Positions 50,309-58,914 of a stretch of DNA of 64,000 nt are shown here, piece by piece (the stretch's first letter is position 1; each line of letters starts with the position of its first letter). The notes under the pieces were generated by a model that searched no databases, was not told the DNA's origin, and was given only the letters and a program-made list of their open reading frames with translations. The translations under genes were made by a program, and so were the position numbers. This DNA is from Deinococcus roseus (GTDB taxonomy: Bacteria > Deinococcota > Deinococci > Deinococcales > Deinococcaceae), in assembly GCF_014646895.1 (NCBI RefSeq), contig NZ_BMOD01000009.1, positions 62,001 to 126,000 of the forward strand, written 5' to 3'.

Positions 50309-50746
50309 ATGAAAAACATTCTTCTGACCACCCTGATTTCCGCAATCTCCCTGACCGGCGCTGCTGGCGCTGCCAGTGTCAGCAGCGCCAGCAACCTTGG
50401 ACCGGACTATCACCTGATCACCAGCGCCACCGGGCAGTGCACAGGCACCGAAAATTGCACCATTCCTTATGGCGAGAAAGTCTGCAATGCAGACACCCTG
50501 GGTCTGGTATACCGCATGACCACCCCCAACAACAACGGCACCTACTCTTATGAAGACATCAAATGCGTCTGGGGCGATGACTCCTGGTATGTGGTCAACA
50601 CCTACACCGTCACCAAAGGCGGCGAAGATTTCAGTTGCCCCATCGTGGCACAGGGTCCCTTCACCAGCACCACCAGCGTCTGGCCCCCTGTGCGCTTCTG
50701 GGGTCTGGATGCCGAAGAATTCGTTTACTGCGACAGGAGCAAATAA
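50309..50746 (+). CDS. small secreted protein with several cysteines
   Basis: A 145-residue protein with a clear signal peptide (KNILLTTLISAISLTGAAGAA). The mature part has six cysteines (QCTGTENC, GEKVC, IKCVW, FSCPI and VYCDRS), which could form disulfides outside the cytoplasm. I do not recognise the family. AGGAGG lies eight bases before the ATG at 50309. The frame is open upstream into the structured region, but with no supported start there. Confidence 0.75.
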   Translation: MKNILLTTLISAISLTGAAGAASVSSASNLGPDYHLITSATGQCTGTENCTIPYGEKVCNADTLGLVYRMTTPNNNGTYSYEDIKCVWGDDSWYVVNTYTVTKGGEDFSCPIVAQGPFTSTTSVWPPVRFWGLDAEEFVYCDRSK

Positions 50747-50780
50747 ACCCAATCCCACATCCAGTCCGCATCCAACAAAG

Positions 50781-50805
50781 CAACCCGAGGCCCCTCCTCG
50801 GGTTG
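50781..50805 (+). terminator. probable intrinsic terminator
   Basis: CAACCCGAGG and CCTCGGGTTG form a perfect 10-bp stem around CCCCT. The T content after it is modest (TTGCATTGG). It follows the small secreted protein gene. Confidence 0.7.
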
Positions 50806-50861
50806 TTGCATTGGTTTCTGCATTGGTGCATGTGGGCACACTGGGGCATGGTCAGTCACGT

Positions 50862-50867
50862 TATACT
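50862..50867 (+). promoter_or_regulatory. possible -10 box for dinB
   Basis: TATACT lies 53 bases before the dinB ATG. The matching -35 position is poor. Unlike the leaderless cases, this gene has its own AAGGAG site. Confidence 0.4.
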
Positions 50868-50920
50868 TCATCCACCTTTCTGATGTTTGAGCTTTTGTTT
50901 GAGAAACCCAAGGAGACCTG

Positions 50921-51466
50921 ATGACCTCAAAAAATGAACTGGTGCTGTCCCGGCCCGAAGCCCAAAATTCAGAAATTGCCATGGGTCTGGGCATGCTGCA
51001 AATGGCCAGGGAACGCACCCTGCGCACCGTGGAATCCCTGCATCCTGGCAGTCTGGATGTGCTGGTGAACGGACACACCATAGGTTCTTTGCTGTACCAC
51101 ATCGCAGTGGTCGAGGTGGACTGGCTGTACTCAGAAGTGCTGCAGCAAGAACTCCCTGCCTGGTGCTCAGCGTATTTTCCCATCGAACACCGCACCTCTG
51201 ATGACAACCTCAGTCACGTGCTGGGAGAACCCCTCTCCAGACATCTGGAACGCCTGAAGCGGGTGCGCCAGGACCTGCTGGACACCTACCAGCAGATGAC
51301 CCTGGAAGACTTTGGAACCTTGCGCAAACTTTCCCACTATGATGTTTCCCCCGAGTGGGTGCTCTTTCACCTGCTGCACCATGAATCTTTGCATTTCGGA
51401 CAGATTCAGACCCTGATCCGGGTGGCCGGACTCAGGGAGGGCACCTTCAGATACCTGACCTCCTGA
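50921..51466 (+). CDS. DinB-family protein
   Basis: A 181-residue four-helix-bundle protein of the DinB/YfiT superfamily, which is strongly expanded in Deinococcus. The metal-binding histidines are expected in TIGSLLYHIAVVE and LFHLLHHESLHFGQI. Members are putative thiol-dependent transferases or metalloenzymes, and the actual reaction here is unknown. AAGGAG lies five bases before the ATG. The next gene begins three bases after its stop, so the two are probably co-transcribed. Confidence 0.85.
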   Translation: MTSKNELVLSRPEAQNSEIAMGLGMLQMARERTLRTVESLHPGSLDVLVNGHTIGSLLYHIAVVEVDWLYSEVLQQELPAWCSAYFPIEHRTSDDNLSHVLGEPLSRHLERLKRVRQDLLDTYQQMTLEDFGTLRKLSHYDVSPEWVLFHLLHHESLHFGQIQTLIRVAGLREGTFRYLTS

Positions 51467-51468
51467 AC

Positions 51469-52470
51469 ATGCCAGAGGTGCTGCTCCCAGACCCTGATCC
51501 GCCTTTCATGGTGCACGACACCTTTGAAATCAAGGCAGATGTCTTTCAGCTGGGCACCTGGCTGAATGGCCGTCTGGAACAACACCATTTTGTGGAAGAC
51601 CGTTTGCTGTTCAAATGTCTGAAACAAAAACTTCAGGTGTTGCAGACCAGAGCCGACATGCACCGTCTGGTGCACAGCCCTGACCCCGAGGGTCTGCAAG
51701 ACTCTTTGTGGACCCTGCTGCAGGTGTACGCAGCAGAGCATCCCCACTTGCTGCAAGCCAGCCCAGAAGAAGCCACCCTCGGGTTTCTGGGGTTGCATTT
51801 CCGCCGAACCGAACCCGATCTGGAGGTGCATCTGGTGCAGGAACATCCTCTGGGGAGAAAAATTCTGCAGCACCTGCACACCCAGCAAGGTCTTTTCAGG
51901 TTGCTCGATGCTGTGGCCCTCTGCTGCCAGGAAGACCTGGTGGTTTTGCACCAGCAGGACCACTCTCTGCAGGCAGAAGCCCTATCGGTGTGCTTTCCCA
52001 GTGGCTGGAATCCTGCTGAAAAACCCGGACAGGATTTTGCACAGATTCACCATCCAGTGGCGGACCATGACCGCCTGGTCCGGGCCTCAGACAGCATGTC
52101 CCGTGCCATCTTGCACAAAGGACCTTTTGTGCGCTTCAGCTGGGGTCTGACCCTCAGTCCTGCCCTGAACGCCCATCCTGATCAGCCAAGGCCCATCTGG
52201 AATCCCCAGTGGGAACATGAACCTGATTTGCTGGACCACATTTACCTGCGCATGGAACGTCAGACCACCCTGGGCCTGCCCGGCCTGAAGCGAGGGATTT
52301 TCACGATCCGGGTCTACGTGAATTCCCTGAAAGAACGCCTGCAGAAAGAACCAGAATTGCGTCCCAGACTGATCAAACTTCTGCGTTCCGTCAAGCCTGA
52401 AGTGCTGGAGTACAAGGGAATGCAGCCTTTCACAGCGGCTGTTTTGCACCAACTGGAGTCCCATACCTGA
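51469..52470 (+). CDS. DUF3445 (heme-dependent oxidative N-demethylase-like) protein
   Basis: A 333-residue protein matching DUF3445 features: LSVCFPSGWNPAEKPGQDFAQIHHPV, then LLDHIYLRMERQTTLGLPGLKRGIFTIRVYVNSL, with conserved arginines near the C-terminus. Known members are subunits of heme-dependent oxidative N-demethylases. No partner reductase subunit is adjacent here, so the reaction is uncertain. It has no signal peptide. Confidence 0.72.
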   Translation: MPEVLLPDPDPPFMVHDTFEIKADVFQLGTWLNGRLEQHHFVEDRLLFKCLKQKLQVLQTRADMHRLVHSPDPEGLQDSLWTLLQVYAAEHPHLLQASPEEATLGFLGLHFRRTEPDLEVHLVQEHPLGRKILQHLHTQQGLFRLLDAVALCCQEDLVVLHQQDHSLQAEALSVCFPSGWNPAEKPGQDFAQIHHPVADHDRLVRASDSMSRAILHKGPFVRFSWGLTLSPALNAHPDQPRPIWNPQWEHEPDLLDHIYLRMERQTTLGLPGLKRGIFTIRVYVNSLKERLQKEPELRPRLIKLLRSVKPEVLEYKGMQPFTAAVLHQLESHT

Positions 52471-52584
52471 TTTTTGCTCATGATCCTGTGTGACATTCTA
52501 AACTCAGGCGCAGAATTTCCTGTTAAGATCTATCAAGCAGAAGAAAAGGGGACATCCCGCTTCTGGTTGTATCGGAGGTAGTTC

Positions 52585-52863
52585 ATGGAAAAAGTCGGGA
52601 AGCAACAACTGATTCAAGTGATCGCCGAGAAGGCCGGTGTCAGCAAAAAAGACGCAGGAGAAGTCATTGACTCCATGCTGGAAATCATCGTCGAGGCCCT
52701 GAAAGAAGGCAAAACCGTGGGTCTGCCCGGTTTCGGGACCCTCAGCGTGGTTCCCACCAAGGAACGTCAGGCCGTGCGTCCTGGCACCACCGACCGCATC
52801 ACCGTGCCTGCAGGCAAGAAAATCCGTTTCAAGACGGCCACCAGCCTGCAAGACAACCTGTAA
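52585..52863 (+). CDS. hup: HU-family DNA-binding protein
   Basis: A 92-residue nucleoid protein. VGKQQLIQVIAEKAGVSKKD begins the helical dimer body, and GLPGFGTLSVVPTKERQAV with the arm tip RPGTTDRITVPAGKKIRFK is the DNA-binding beta arm. This copy lacks the long lysine-rich N-terminal extension of the D. radiodurans HU. GGAGG is well placed before the ATG. It is a single-gene unit ended by a strong terminator. Confidence 0.96.
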   Translation: MEKVGKQQLIQVIAEKAGVSKKDAGEVIDSMLEIIVEALKEGKTVGLPGFGTLSVVPTKERQAVRPGTTDRITVPAGKKIRFKTATSLQDNL

Positions 52864-52879
52864 GATCAGGCAACCTCAG

Positions 52880-52908
52880 AACACCCGGCTGCTGGCCGGG
52901 TGTTTTTT
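52880..52908 (+). terminator. intrinsic terminator of hup
   Basis: AACACCCGG and CCGGGTGTT form a 9-bp stem around CTGCTGG, followed by TTTT. Confidence 0.93.
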
Positions 52909-53422
52909 GTGCCCAGAGATTTCCAGAAAAAAGAAAAAAACAGATGATCAATTCAGCAGCCCAGACGAAACGCAATCCTGAGAGAAATTTACAAATGGAT
53001 CCTCAGTCAAATCATACAGATCCAGAAAGCTGTTTTCATGAATAAAAAACAAGGAGACTGCACGAAATCACAGTCTCCGTCACGCCAGCTTATGGAGGCT
53101 GGTCTCCTGTCCAGTAAGGGCACTGTTGTTGATTGCATTATAGATCCTGCTTTCATCAAGAGTGTGGGCTCAATAAACATCTTGATTGATCATTTGATTC
53201 AATCACTTCAAATCAATCACATCTTTCACTGTCCTGCTCAGGACAACACTTTTTGCAGCAAGCAGAGGACTGCTGGACCTGAAACAATCAAAACGCACCT
53301 CTGCAAGCCGTGTTACAATCCCGGTACGGATGCTTGGAAACTTTCTCCCCTCGGCCCGCGTAGTATTCCCCAGTGCGGTGCAGCAAAAGAGGTTGTGTCC
53401 GTCATTCACTGGAGGAACCCAC
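52909..53422. other. AT-rich intergenic region upstream of the ter locus
   Basis: I see no supported gene. Features visible are a hairpin GGAGACTG/CAGTCTCC (53053-53078), and a cluster of TGATT/AATCA motifs with a TGATTGAT/ATCAATCA inverted pair (53183-53219). A TACAAT box lies at 53314-53319, about 104 bases before the first TerD-type gene. The region probably holds the ter promoter and a long untranslated leader. Confidence 0.5.
53314..53319 (+). promoter_or_regulatory. probable -10 box of the ter operon
   Basis: TACAAT is the best -10 match in the 500-base region before the first TerD-type gene. No good -35 is visible. The start codon is about 100 bases downstream with its own GGAGG. Confidence 0.4.
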
Positions 53423-54001
53423 ATGATCAATTTGACCAAAGGACAGAGCATCAACCTCAAAAAAGAAGGCGCAGGCGGACTGCAACGGGTGCACCTGGGC
53501 CTCGGCTGGGATGTGGCCAAAGCCAAAGGCCTGTTTGGCATGTTCTCGGCTCCAGAAAGCATTGACCTGGATGCCAGTGCTGCTGTTTATGATGCCCAGG
53601 GCAATTTGCTGGACACCATATGGTTCCGTCAGTTGCAAAGCAAAGATGGCAGCATCAAACACAGCGGAGACAACCTGACCGGAGCTGGAGACGGCGACGA
53701 TGAAATCATCACCGTGGACCTTTCCCGTCTGCCCAGCAACGTCAGCCAGATTGTGCTGGCAGTGTCCAGTTTCCGGGGTCAGAATTTTGCAAAAGTGGAA
53801 AATGCTTTCTGCCGGGTGGTCAATGCAGACAACAAACAGGAAGCTGCCCGCTACAACCTGAGCGCCACCGGCAACCACACCAGCATCATCATCGGAAAAC
53901 TGCAACTGGTGTCTGGAGAATGGACCTTCAAAGCCCTGGGTGAAATGACCAACGGGCGCACCATTCAGGACATTGCCAACGACATCCGCCGCGTGCTGTA
54001 A
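53423..54001 (+). CDS. TerD-family stress protein (TerZ-like)
   Basis: A 192-residue TerD-domain protein. LTKGQSINLKK opens the fold, LGLGWDV and IDLDASAAVYD form the core, and HSGDNLTGAGDGDDEIITVDL carries the acidic loops that bind calcium in TerD relatives. An insertion of about ten residues (AKAKGLFGMFSAPES) after GLGWDV sets it apart from the two later paralogues and resembles TerZ. GGAGG lies seven bases before the ATG at 53423. First gene of the Ter locus. Confidence 0.9.
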   Translation: MINLTKGQSINLKKEGAGGLQRVHLGLGWDVAKAKGLFGMFSAPESIDLDASAAVYDAQGNLLDTIWFRQLQSKDGSIKHSGDNLTGAGDGDDEIITVDLSRLPSNVSQIVLAVSSFRGQNFAKVENAFCRVVNADNKQEAARYNLSATGNHTSIIIGKLQLVSGEWTFKALGEMTNGRTIQDIANDIRRVL

Positions 54002-54046
54002 ATCACGGGAACTTTCCCCGGCTTCCCCCCATAATGAGATACGAAC

Positions 54047-55297
54047 ATGCAAAAACTTGTTCCCGGACAGAAAATCAAACTTTCAGAGGTCACCTCCAGC
54101 AACCGCATCGACATTGATGTACAGGTGCAGGGGTCTTCCAGGGAATATGACATCAGTTGTTTTCTGCTGAATGGGCAGGAAAAACTGCCCTCGGATGACC
54201 ACGTGGTGTTCTATAACCAGAGCAAATCCCCCCAGGGTGAAGTGCAACTTGCCCACAGGGATGCTTACAGCGCTCAATTTCAACTGGATCTGTCCAGGGT
54301 GGGATCCGGCGTTCAGCGTCTGGCTTTCACCTGCACCATTGACGACCAGCACACCTTCAAGGATGTGAAAACCGGACGGGTGCGGGTGTCCAGTGAGGGC
54401 AATGTGCTGCTGGAATTCGTGTTCAGCGGCCAGCAGTTCTCGCAGGAAAAAGCCGTGATCCTGTCCGAGGTGTATTTCAAGGACGTCTGGCGATTCGGGG
54501 CCATTGCCCAGGGTTTCAATGGCGGTCTGGCAGATCTGGTCAAACATTATGGAGGAACGGTGGCCAAACCCTCTCCAGCGCCCACCCCTGCTCCTGCACC
54601 CCAGCCGGCACCACCTGTGCAGGAAAGCAAACCTGCTGGGTCTGCTGAACCTGCTGGATCTGCCGGAAAAGTGAACCTCAGCAAGATCACCCTGGAAAAA
54701 CGGGGCGATTCTGGCAAGGTCAATTTGCGCAAAGATGGCCGCAAGCAGCCCATTCACATCAACCTGAACTGGGAGCAGCACAGCAAACCCAGCAGCAGCG
54801 GATTGTGGGGACTGCTGGCCAACCAGCCTGCTGCCAGCAGCACTGCAGACCTCGACCTGGGCTGCATGTTTGAAATGCAAAGCGGATACCGGGGCGTGAT
54901 TCAGGCCCTCGGGAACTCTTTTGGAGCAAAAGACACCGTGCCTTACATCTTTCTGGACAAGGATGACCGCAGCGGTCAATCCCAGGACGGAGAGAACCTG
55001 CTGGTCCTGAGGCCCGACCTGATCAAACGGGTGGTGGTCTTCGCTTACATCTACCAGGGGGTTTCCACCTTCCAGGATGTGGGTGGGCGCATGAAAATCA
55101 CCGACGATCAGGGCAATGAGATTCACCTGAAGCTGGATCAGCCTGATCCCAGCCAGAAGTTCTGTGCCATTTGCAGCATCATCAACTCTGGAGACCACAT
55201 CCAGGTCACCAAAGAAGAACTGTATTTCCGGGGCCACCAGGAAACCGACGAGCATTTCGGTTTTGGTTTTCGCTGGCAATCCGGGCAGAAATCCTGA
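54047..55297 (+). CDS. TerA-like protein with two TerD-type domains
   Basis: A 416-residue protein. The N-terminal domain (about 1-165) is a divergent TerD fold (IDIDVQVQGSSREYDISCFLL, KAVILSEVYFKDVWRFGAIAQGFNGG). A proline/alanine linker follows (APTPAPAPQPAPP). The C-terminal domain has LDLGCMFEMQSGYRGVIQALG, PYIFLDKDDRSGQ and HFGFGFRW, typical of TerA. It lies 45 bases after the first TerD gene with only a weak ribosome site. Confidence 0.87.
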   Translation: MQKLVPGQKIKLSEVTSSNRIDIDVQVQGSSREYDISCFLLNGQEKLPSDDHVVFYNQSKSPQGEVQLAHRDAYSAQFQLDLSRVGSGVQRLAFTCTIDDQHTFKDVKTGRVRVSSEGNVLLEFVFSGQQFSQEKAVILSEVYFKDVWRFGAIAQGFNGGLADLVKHYGGTVAKPSPAPTPAPAPQPAPPVQESKPAGSAEPAGSAGKVNLSKITLEKRGDSGKVNLRKDGRKQPIHINLNWEQHSKPSSSGLWGLLANQPAASSTADLDLGCMFEMQSGYRGVIQALGNSFGAKDTVPYIFLDKDDRSGQSQDGENLLVLRPDLIKRVVVFAYIYQGVSTFQDVGGRMKITDDQGNEIHLKLDQPDPSQKFCAICSIINSGDHIQVTKEELYFRGHQETDEHFGFGFRWQSGQKS

Positions 55298-55347
55298 AGT
55301 CTCGCACCCCATCTCACAAGTCTTGAGCGCATCAACGGAGGAAAAAC

Positions 55348-55923
55348 ATGGCAATCAACCTCAGCAAAGGCGGCAACATCAACCTCAGCAAAGAAGCCCC
55401 CGGCCTGCGCAAAGTGCGGGTGGGCCTCGGGTGGGATGTGCGTGCCACCGATGGAGCCGCATTCGACCTGGATGCCATGGCCCTGCTGGTCAATGAAGAC
55501 GGACGGGCAGGCAGCGATGCCGACCTGATTTTCTACAACAACCTGAAACACGGCAGTGGTGCCGTTGAGCACACCGGCGACAACCGCACTGGACAGGGCG
55601 AGGGAGACGATGAGAGCATCCTGGTGGAACTCGCCAAGGTGCCCCAGCAGATCCACCGTCTGGTGGTCTCGGTGAGCATTCACGAAGGACAGGCCAGAGG
55701 CCAGAGCTTCGGTCAAATCCGCAATGCCTTCATCCGCGTGGTGGACGATGAAACTGGCACCGAAGTGGCCCGTTATGACCTCTCCGAAGATGCCAGCACC
55801 GAAACCCTGATGGTGTTCGGAGAACTTTACCGCCACGGTGGGGACTGGAAGTTCCGCGCTGTGGGTCAGGGCTACCGCGAAGGTCTGGAAGCTTTCCTCA
55901 GAAACCACGGTTTCAACGTTTAA
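55348..55923 (+). CDS. terD: TerD-family stress protein (TerD)
   Basis: A compact 191-residue TerD protein: INLSKGGNINLSKEAPGL, VGLGWDVRATDGAAFDLDAMALL and HTGDNRTGQGEGDDESILVEL with the acidic calcium-binding loops. GGAGG is well placed before the ATG. It is closely similar to the next gene product, indicating a tandem duplication. Confidence 0.95.
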   Translation: MAINLSKGGNINLSKEAPGLRKVRVGLGWDVRATDGAAFDLDAMALLVNEDGRAGSDADLIFYNNLKHGSGAVEHTGDNRTGQGEGDDESILVELAKVPQQIHRLVVSVSIHEGQARGQSFGQIRNAFIRVVDDETGTEVARYDLSEDASTETLMVFGELYRHGGDWKFRAVGQGYREGLEAFLRNHGFNV

Positions 55924-55998
55924 ATTTCAGTTTTGACCGCGTTTCAAATCAGACAACCTCAACAAAGCCCATCACTCACTCAACTCAGGAGGGTTCAC

Positions 55999-56577
55999 AT
56001 GCCAGTCAGTTTAAGCAAAGGTGGAAATGTCAGTTTGACCAAAGAAGCTCCCGGCCTCACCAGCATCACGGTGGGTCTGGGCTGGGACATCCGCACCACC
56101 GACGGGGCCGCATTCGACCTGGATGCCAGCGCCTTTTTGATCGGTGAAAGCGGCAAGGTCGCCAGCGACTCTGATTTTGTCTTCTTCAACAACAGCAAGA
56201 GTGCAGATGGAAGTGTGGAGTACGGCGGAGACAACCGCACCGGGGAAGGAGCCGGGGACGATGAAACCATCAAGATCGACCTCAATGCTGTGCCCCAGAA
56301 CGTCACCCGCATTGTGATTGCCGTGACCATCTACGATTCAGAAGCCCGCCGCCAGAACTTCGGCATGGTGCGCAACGCCTACGCACGTGTATTAAACAAT
56401 GCAGGCGGCGCAGAAATTGCCCGTTATGATCTGAGTGAAGACGCCAGCACCGAAACCGCCATGATTTTCGCTGAAGTGTACCGCAACAACGCGGAGTGGA
56501 AATTCAAGGCCATCGGTCAGGGCTACAACAACGGCCTGCGTGGCCTGGCTGTGGACTTCGGCGTCAACGTCGGCTAA
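55999..56577 (+). CDS. terE: TerD-family stress protein (TerE)
   Basis: A 192-residue TerD paralogue with SLSKGGNVSLTKEAPGL, VGLGWDIRTTDGAAFDLDASAFL and YGGDNRTGEGAGDDETIKIDL. The C-terminal parts (ARYDLSEDASTET, EVYRNNAEWKFKAIGQGY) are nearly the same as in the gene before. The ATG at 55999 follows AGGAGGG; the frame is open upstream to 55933 without a ribosome site. A strong hairpin follows the stop. Confidence 0.95.
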   Translation: MPVSLSKGGNVSLTKEAPGLTSITVGLGWDIRTTDGAAFDLDASAFLIGESGKVASDSDFVFFNNSKSADGSVEYGGDNRTGEGAGDDETIKIDLNAVPQNVTRIVIAVTIYDSEARRQNFGMVRNAYARVLNNAGGAEIARYDLSEDASTETAMIFAEVYRNNAEWKFKAIGQGYNNGLRGLAVDFGVNVG

Positions 56578-56603
56578 GCCTGAAAAGCTCCATCCCCAAT
56601 CCA

Positions 56604-56647
56604 ATCACCCCCGCGCCCGAGTGCTGTATATGGGGTGCGGGGGTGAT
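56604..56647 (+). terminator. hairpin between terE and the TerC-type gene
   Basis: ATCACCCCCGC and GCGGGGGTGAT form a perfect 11-bp stem with a 22-base loop that can pair further. Only a weak T-rich tail (GTTGT) follows, so it may be a partial terminator or RNA-stability element, lowering expression of the membrane-protein gene relative to the TerD proteins. Confidence 0.6.
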
Positions 56648-56704
56648 GTTGTACAGCGGCCAGGGCACACATGTAAAACCCGGCCGTGCAGTTGAAAGGA
56701 CAAG

Positions 56705-57748
56705 ATGTTACGTCAAGAGTTTGGGTTCGCATTTCTGGTGACCCTCGTCTGTCTTGCAGGGGCCTTCTTTTACGGCTTCAAGACCGGCGACATCACCACC
56801 GCTGGTTCATTTTTGCTCATCGCCCTGATCCTGGGGGTGATGGAGGTGTCCCTGAGTTTCGACAACGCTGTGGTGAATGCCAGCGTGCTGAAAAACATGG
56901 ACGCCGTATGGCAAAGGCGCTTTCTCACCTGGGGGATTTTGATTGCAGTGTTCGGGATGCGTTTCCTCTTCCCCATCGTGATTGTGGCCCTGGTGGCCAA
57001 CCTGGGGTTCATCGAGGTGGTCAACCTGGCCTTCACCAACCCAACGGAGTACGCCAAGCACCTCACCGAAGCCCACGTGCCGATTTCTGCGTTCGGGGGA
57101 ACCTTCCTGCTGCTGGTGTTCCTGAAGTACCTGATGGACCCCGAAAAAGAAGTGCACTGGCTGGCTTTCATTGAACGTCCCCTGGCCAAAATTGGTCGCC
57201 TGGACACCATTCAGGTCTTTGTGACCGGCACTTTGTTGCTGGTGCTGGTGAGCACCATGGTTCACCCTGAAGAAAAACTGGTGGCCCTGGTTTCAGGCCT
57301 GATTGGCATCCTCACCTACATCCTGATTGACGCCCTGGGGGGTCTCTTTGAGGTGGATGACATCGCCGCCAGGGCAGGCGCTGCAGGTCTGACTGCTTTC
57401 ATTTACCTGGAAGTGCTGGACGCCAGCTTCTCTCTGGATGGGGTGATCGGGGCTTTCGCCATCACCAAGGAAATCGTGGTGATTGCCGCAGGTCTGTGCA
57501 TTGGTGCGGTTTTTGTGCGTTCCCTGACCCTGATGCTGGTGAAAAGGGGCACCCTGGCACAGTACGTGTTCCTGGAGCACGGAGCCCACTACGGCATCGG
57601 TGCCCTGGCCGTGATCATGCTGCTGGGCATGGGACACATTGAAATTCCTGAACTGGTCACTGGTCTGATCGGGGTGGGTTTCATTGTGGCCTCGGTGCTG
57701 TGGTCCATGAAATACCAGCGGGACAATCCCCAGCTGACCGAAGGGTGA
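56705..57748 (+). CDS. TerC-superfamily (DUF475) membrane protein
   Basis: A 347-residue integral membrane protein with about nine hydrophobic helices. The paired acidic motifs in membrane segments, LGVMEVSLSFDNAVVNASVL and YLEVLDASFSLDGVIGAFAI, are the hallmark of TerC/DUF475 proteins, which are implicated in metal export and in metallation of secreted proteins. AAAGGA precedes the ATG. The gene sits between the TerD group and the biosynthetic half of the locus and ends at a terminator. Confidence 0.9.
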   Translation: MLRQEFGFAFLVTLVCLAGAFFYGFKTGDITTAGSFLLIALILGVMEVSLSFDNAVVNASVLKNMDAVWQRRFLTWGILIAVFGMRFLFPIVIVALVANLGFIEVVNLAFTNPTEYAKHLTEAHVPISAFGGTFLLLVFLKYLMDPEKEVHWLAFIERPLAKIGRLDTIQVFVTGTLLLVLVSTMVHPEEKLVALVSGLIGILTYILIDALGGLFEVDDIAARAGAAGLTAFIYLEVLDASFSLDGVIGAFAITKEIVVIAAGLCIGAVFVRSLTLMLVKRGTLAQYVFLEHGAHYGIGALAVIMLLGMGHIEIPELVTGLIGVGFIVASVLWSMKYQRDNPQLTEG

Positions 57749-57764
57749 ATCCAGAATCCAATCT

Positions 57765-57790
57765 GGCGAGGCTTGTTCCTCGCCTTTTTT
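57765..57790 (+). terminator. intrinsic terminator
   Basis: GGCGAGG and CCTCGCC form a 7-bp stem around CTTGTT, followed by six T. It separates the TerD/TerC half from the downstream biosynthetic operon. Confidence 0.93.
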
Positions 57791-57833
57791 ATCCCTGCTT
57801 TTGGCGTGTTGTGAAGGCATCACCACTTTCCCC

Positions 57834-57839
57834 TACAAT
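57834..57839 (+). promoter_or_regulatory. -10 box, probable leaderless promoter
   Basis: TACAAT followed by seven bases and the in-frame ATG at 57847. It lies just after a terminator and starts the biosynthetic half of the Ter locus. Confidence 0.65.
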
Positions 57840-57846
57840 CAGGGAA

Positions 57847-58914
57847 ATGCAGCGCAGGTTTGCAAGAAAAATCGAGGAACGAATGAAAACACGGGTCTGG
57901 TTCAACAAAGGTTTCAGCGTCATTCACCATGTGCTCAATGCCATGCATGCCACCGGTCAGTGGGAACTTTATGCCACCCACACCACCCCGGAAGCCCCCA
58001 TGCTGTATGGTCCCTGGCACCATGAACTGGAACCTGCAGGATTGACGGGCAGAAAGTACCTGAACTGGGCACTGGAGTACTGCAAGAAACACCGCATTGA
58101 GGTGTTCTTTCCCTGCAAGGAAAAAAGCCTGATCAAAAAGCATGAGGCAGAATTTGCAGCCATCGGGACCACACTGGTGGTCTCTGCAAGCCCTGAAGTC
58201 CTGCGTCTGGTGGACCACAAAGCCGAATTTCTGCAGACCTTCCCCACCCACATCTGCCCCATCCCGGATTTCCGCACTTTTCACACCCTGGATGAATTCA
58301 ATCAGGCGGTGGAGGAATTGGGCGGGGAACGCAAAGCCCTGTGCTTCAAACCCAGTGTGGGCATTTACGCCAGCGGTTTTCGCATGCTGACCCGCAAAAG
58401 CCGCATGACCCTGCTGCTGGGCAATGAACTGTATGCCATGAGTTATCAGGAAGCCAGGGCCTACTTTGGCAACAACAGGAAGTTTGCCAAAATGATGCTG
58501 ATGGAGGTGTGCGAGGGCACCGAACGCTCCATTGACTGCGTGGCCCTCAATGGAGAACTGGCCCAGTGTGTCATTCGCAGCAAAAGCAAGGAAGGGGCAC
58601 AGGTCAGTGAGGACAACGCAGCAGTGGAGCAGATGGCCCGTGAAATCACCCGGCATTACGGCCTGAATGGCATCTTCAACATTCAATTGAAAGACCGGGG
58701 CGGGGTCCCCAACATGCTGGAAATCAATGCCCGGCCCAGTGGAGGCATGCACCTGAGCATCACCGCAGGCCTGAACTTTGGTCATGTGGCGGCACTGATG
58801 GCCCTGGGTCACCTGACCCCCGATCAGGTGCCTGCCCCAAAACGCAATGTGCGGATGCTGGCCATCATGGGCAGTGTTCTGGTGCGGGATGATGTGCTGG
58901 AGGAAGTGCATTGA
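57847..58914 (+). CDS. ATP-grasp ligase of the Ter biosynthetic module
   Basis: A 355-residue ATP-grasp-type ligase. VWFNKGFSVIHHVLNAM starts the N-terminal domain. ALCFKPSVGIYASGFRML is the ATP-binding region, and LMEVCEGTERSIDCVALNGEL with IFNIQLKDRGGVPNMLEINARPSGG is the metal-binding end. Such a ligase joined to phosphoribosyltransferases is part of predicted Ter systems. The ATG at 57847 fits a leaderless transcript. The ATG at 57883 has a moderate GAGGA site and would give 343 residues. A TTGA overlap links it to the next gene. Confidence 0.83.
   Translation: MQRRFARKIEERMKTRVWFNKGFSVIHHVLNAMHATGQWELYATHTTPEAPMLYGPWHHELEPAGLTGRKYLNWALEYCKKHRIEVFFPCKEKSLIKKHEAEFAAIGTTLVVSASPEVLRLVDHKAEFLQTFPTHICPIPDFRTFHTLDEFNQAVEELGGERKALCFKPSVGIYASGFRMLTRKSRMTLLLGNELYAMSYQEARAYFGNNRKFAKMMLMEVCEGTERSIDCVALNGELAQCVIRSKSKEGAQVSEDNAAVEQMAREITRHYGLNGIFNIQLKDRGGVPNMLEINARPSGGMHLSITAGLNFGHVAALMALGHLTPDQVPAPKRNVRMLAIMGSVLVRDDVLEEVH

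Noticed and set aside
50781..50805. CRISPR repeat
   Set aside because: Single palindrome with no repeated copies or spacers; it reads as a terminator.
57700..57846. Upstream extension of the ATP-grasp gene
   Set aside because: The open frame continues upstream but runs through a strong terminator and the end of the TerC-type gene. The start after the TACAAT box is better supported.
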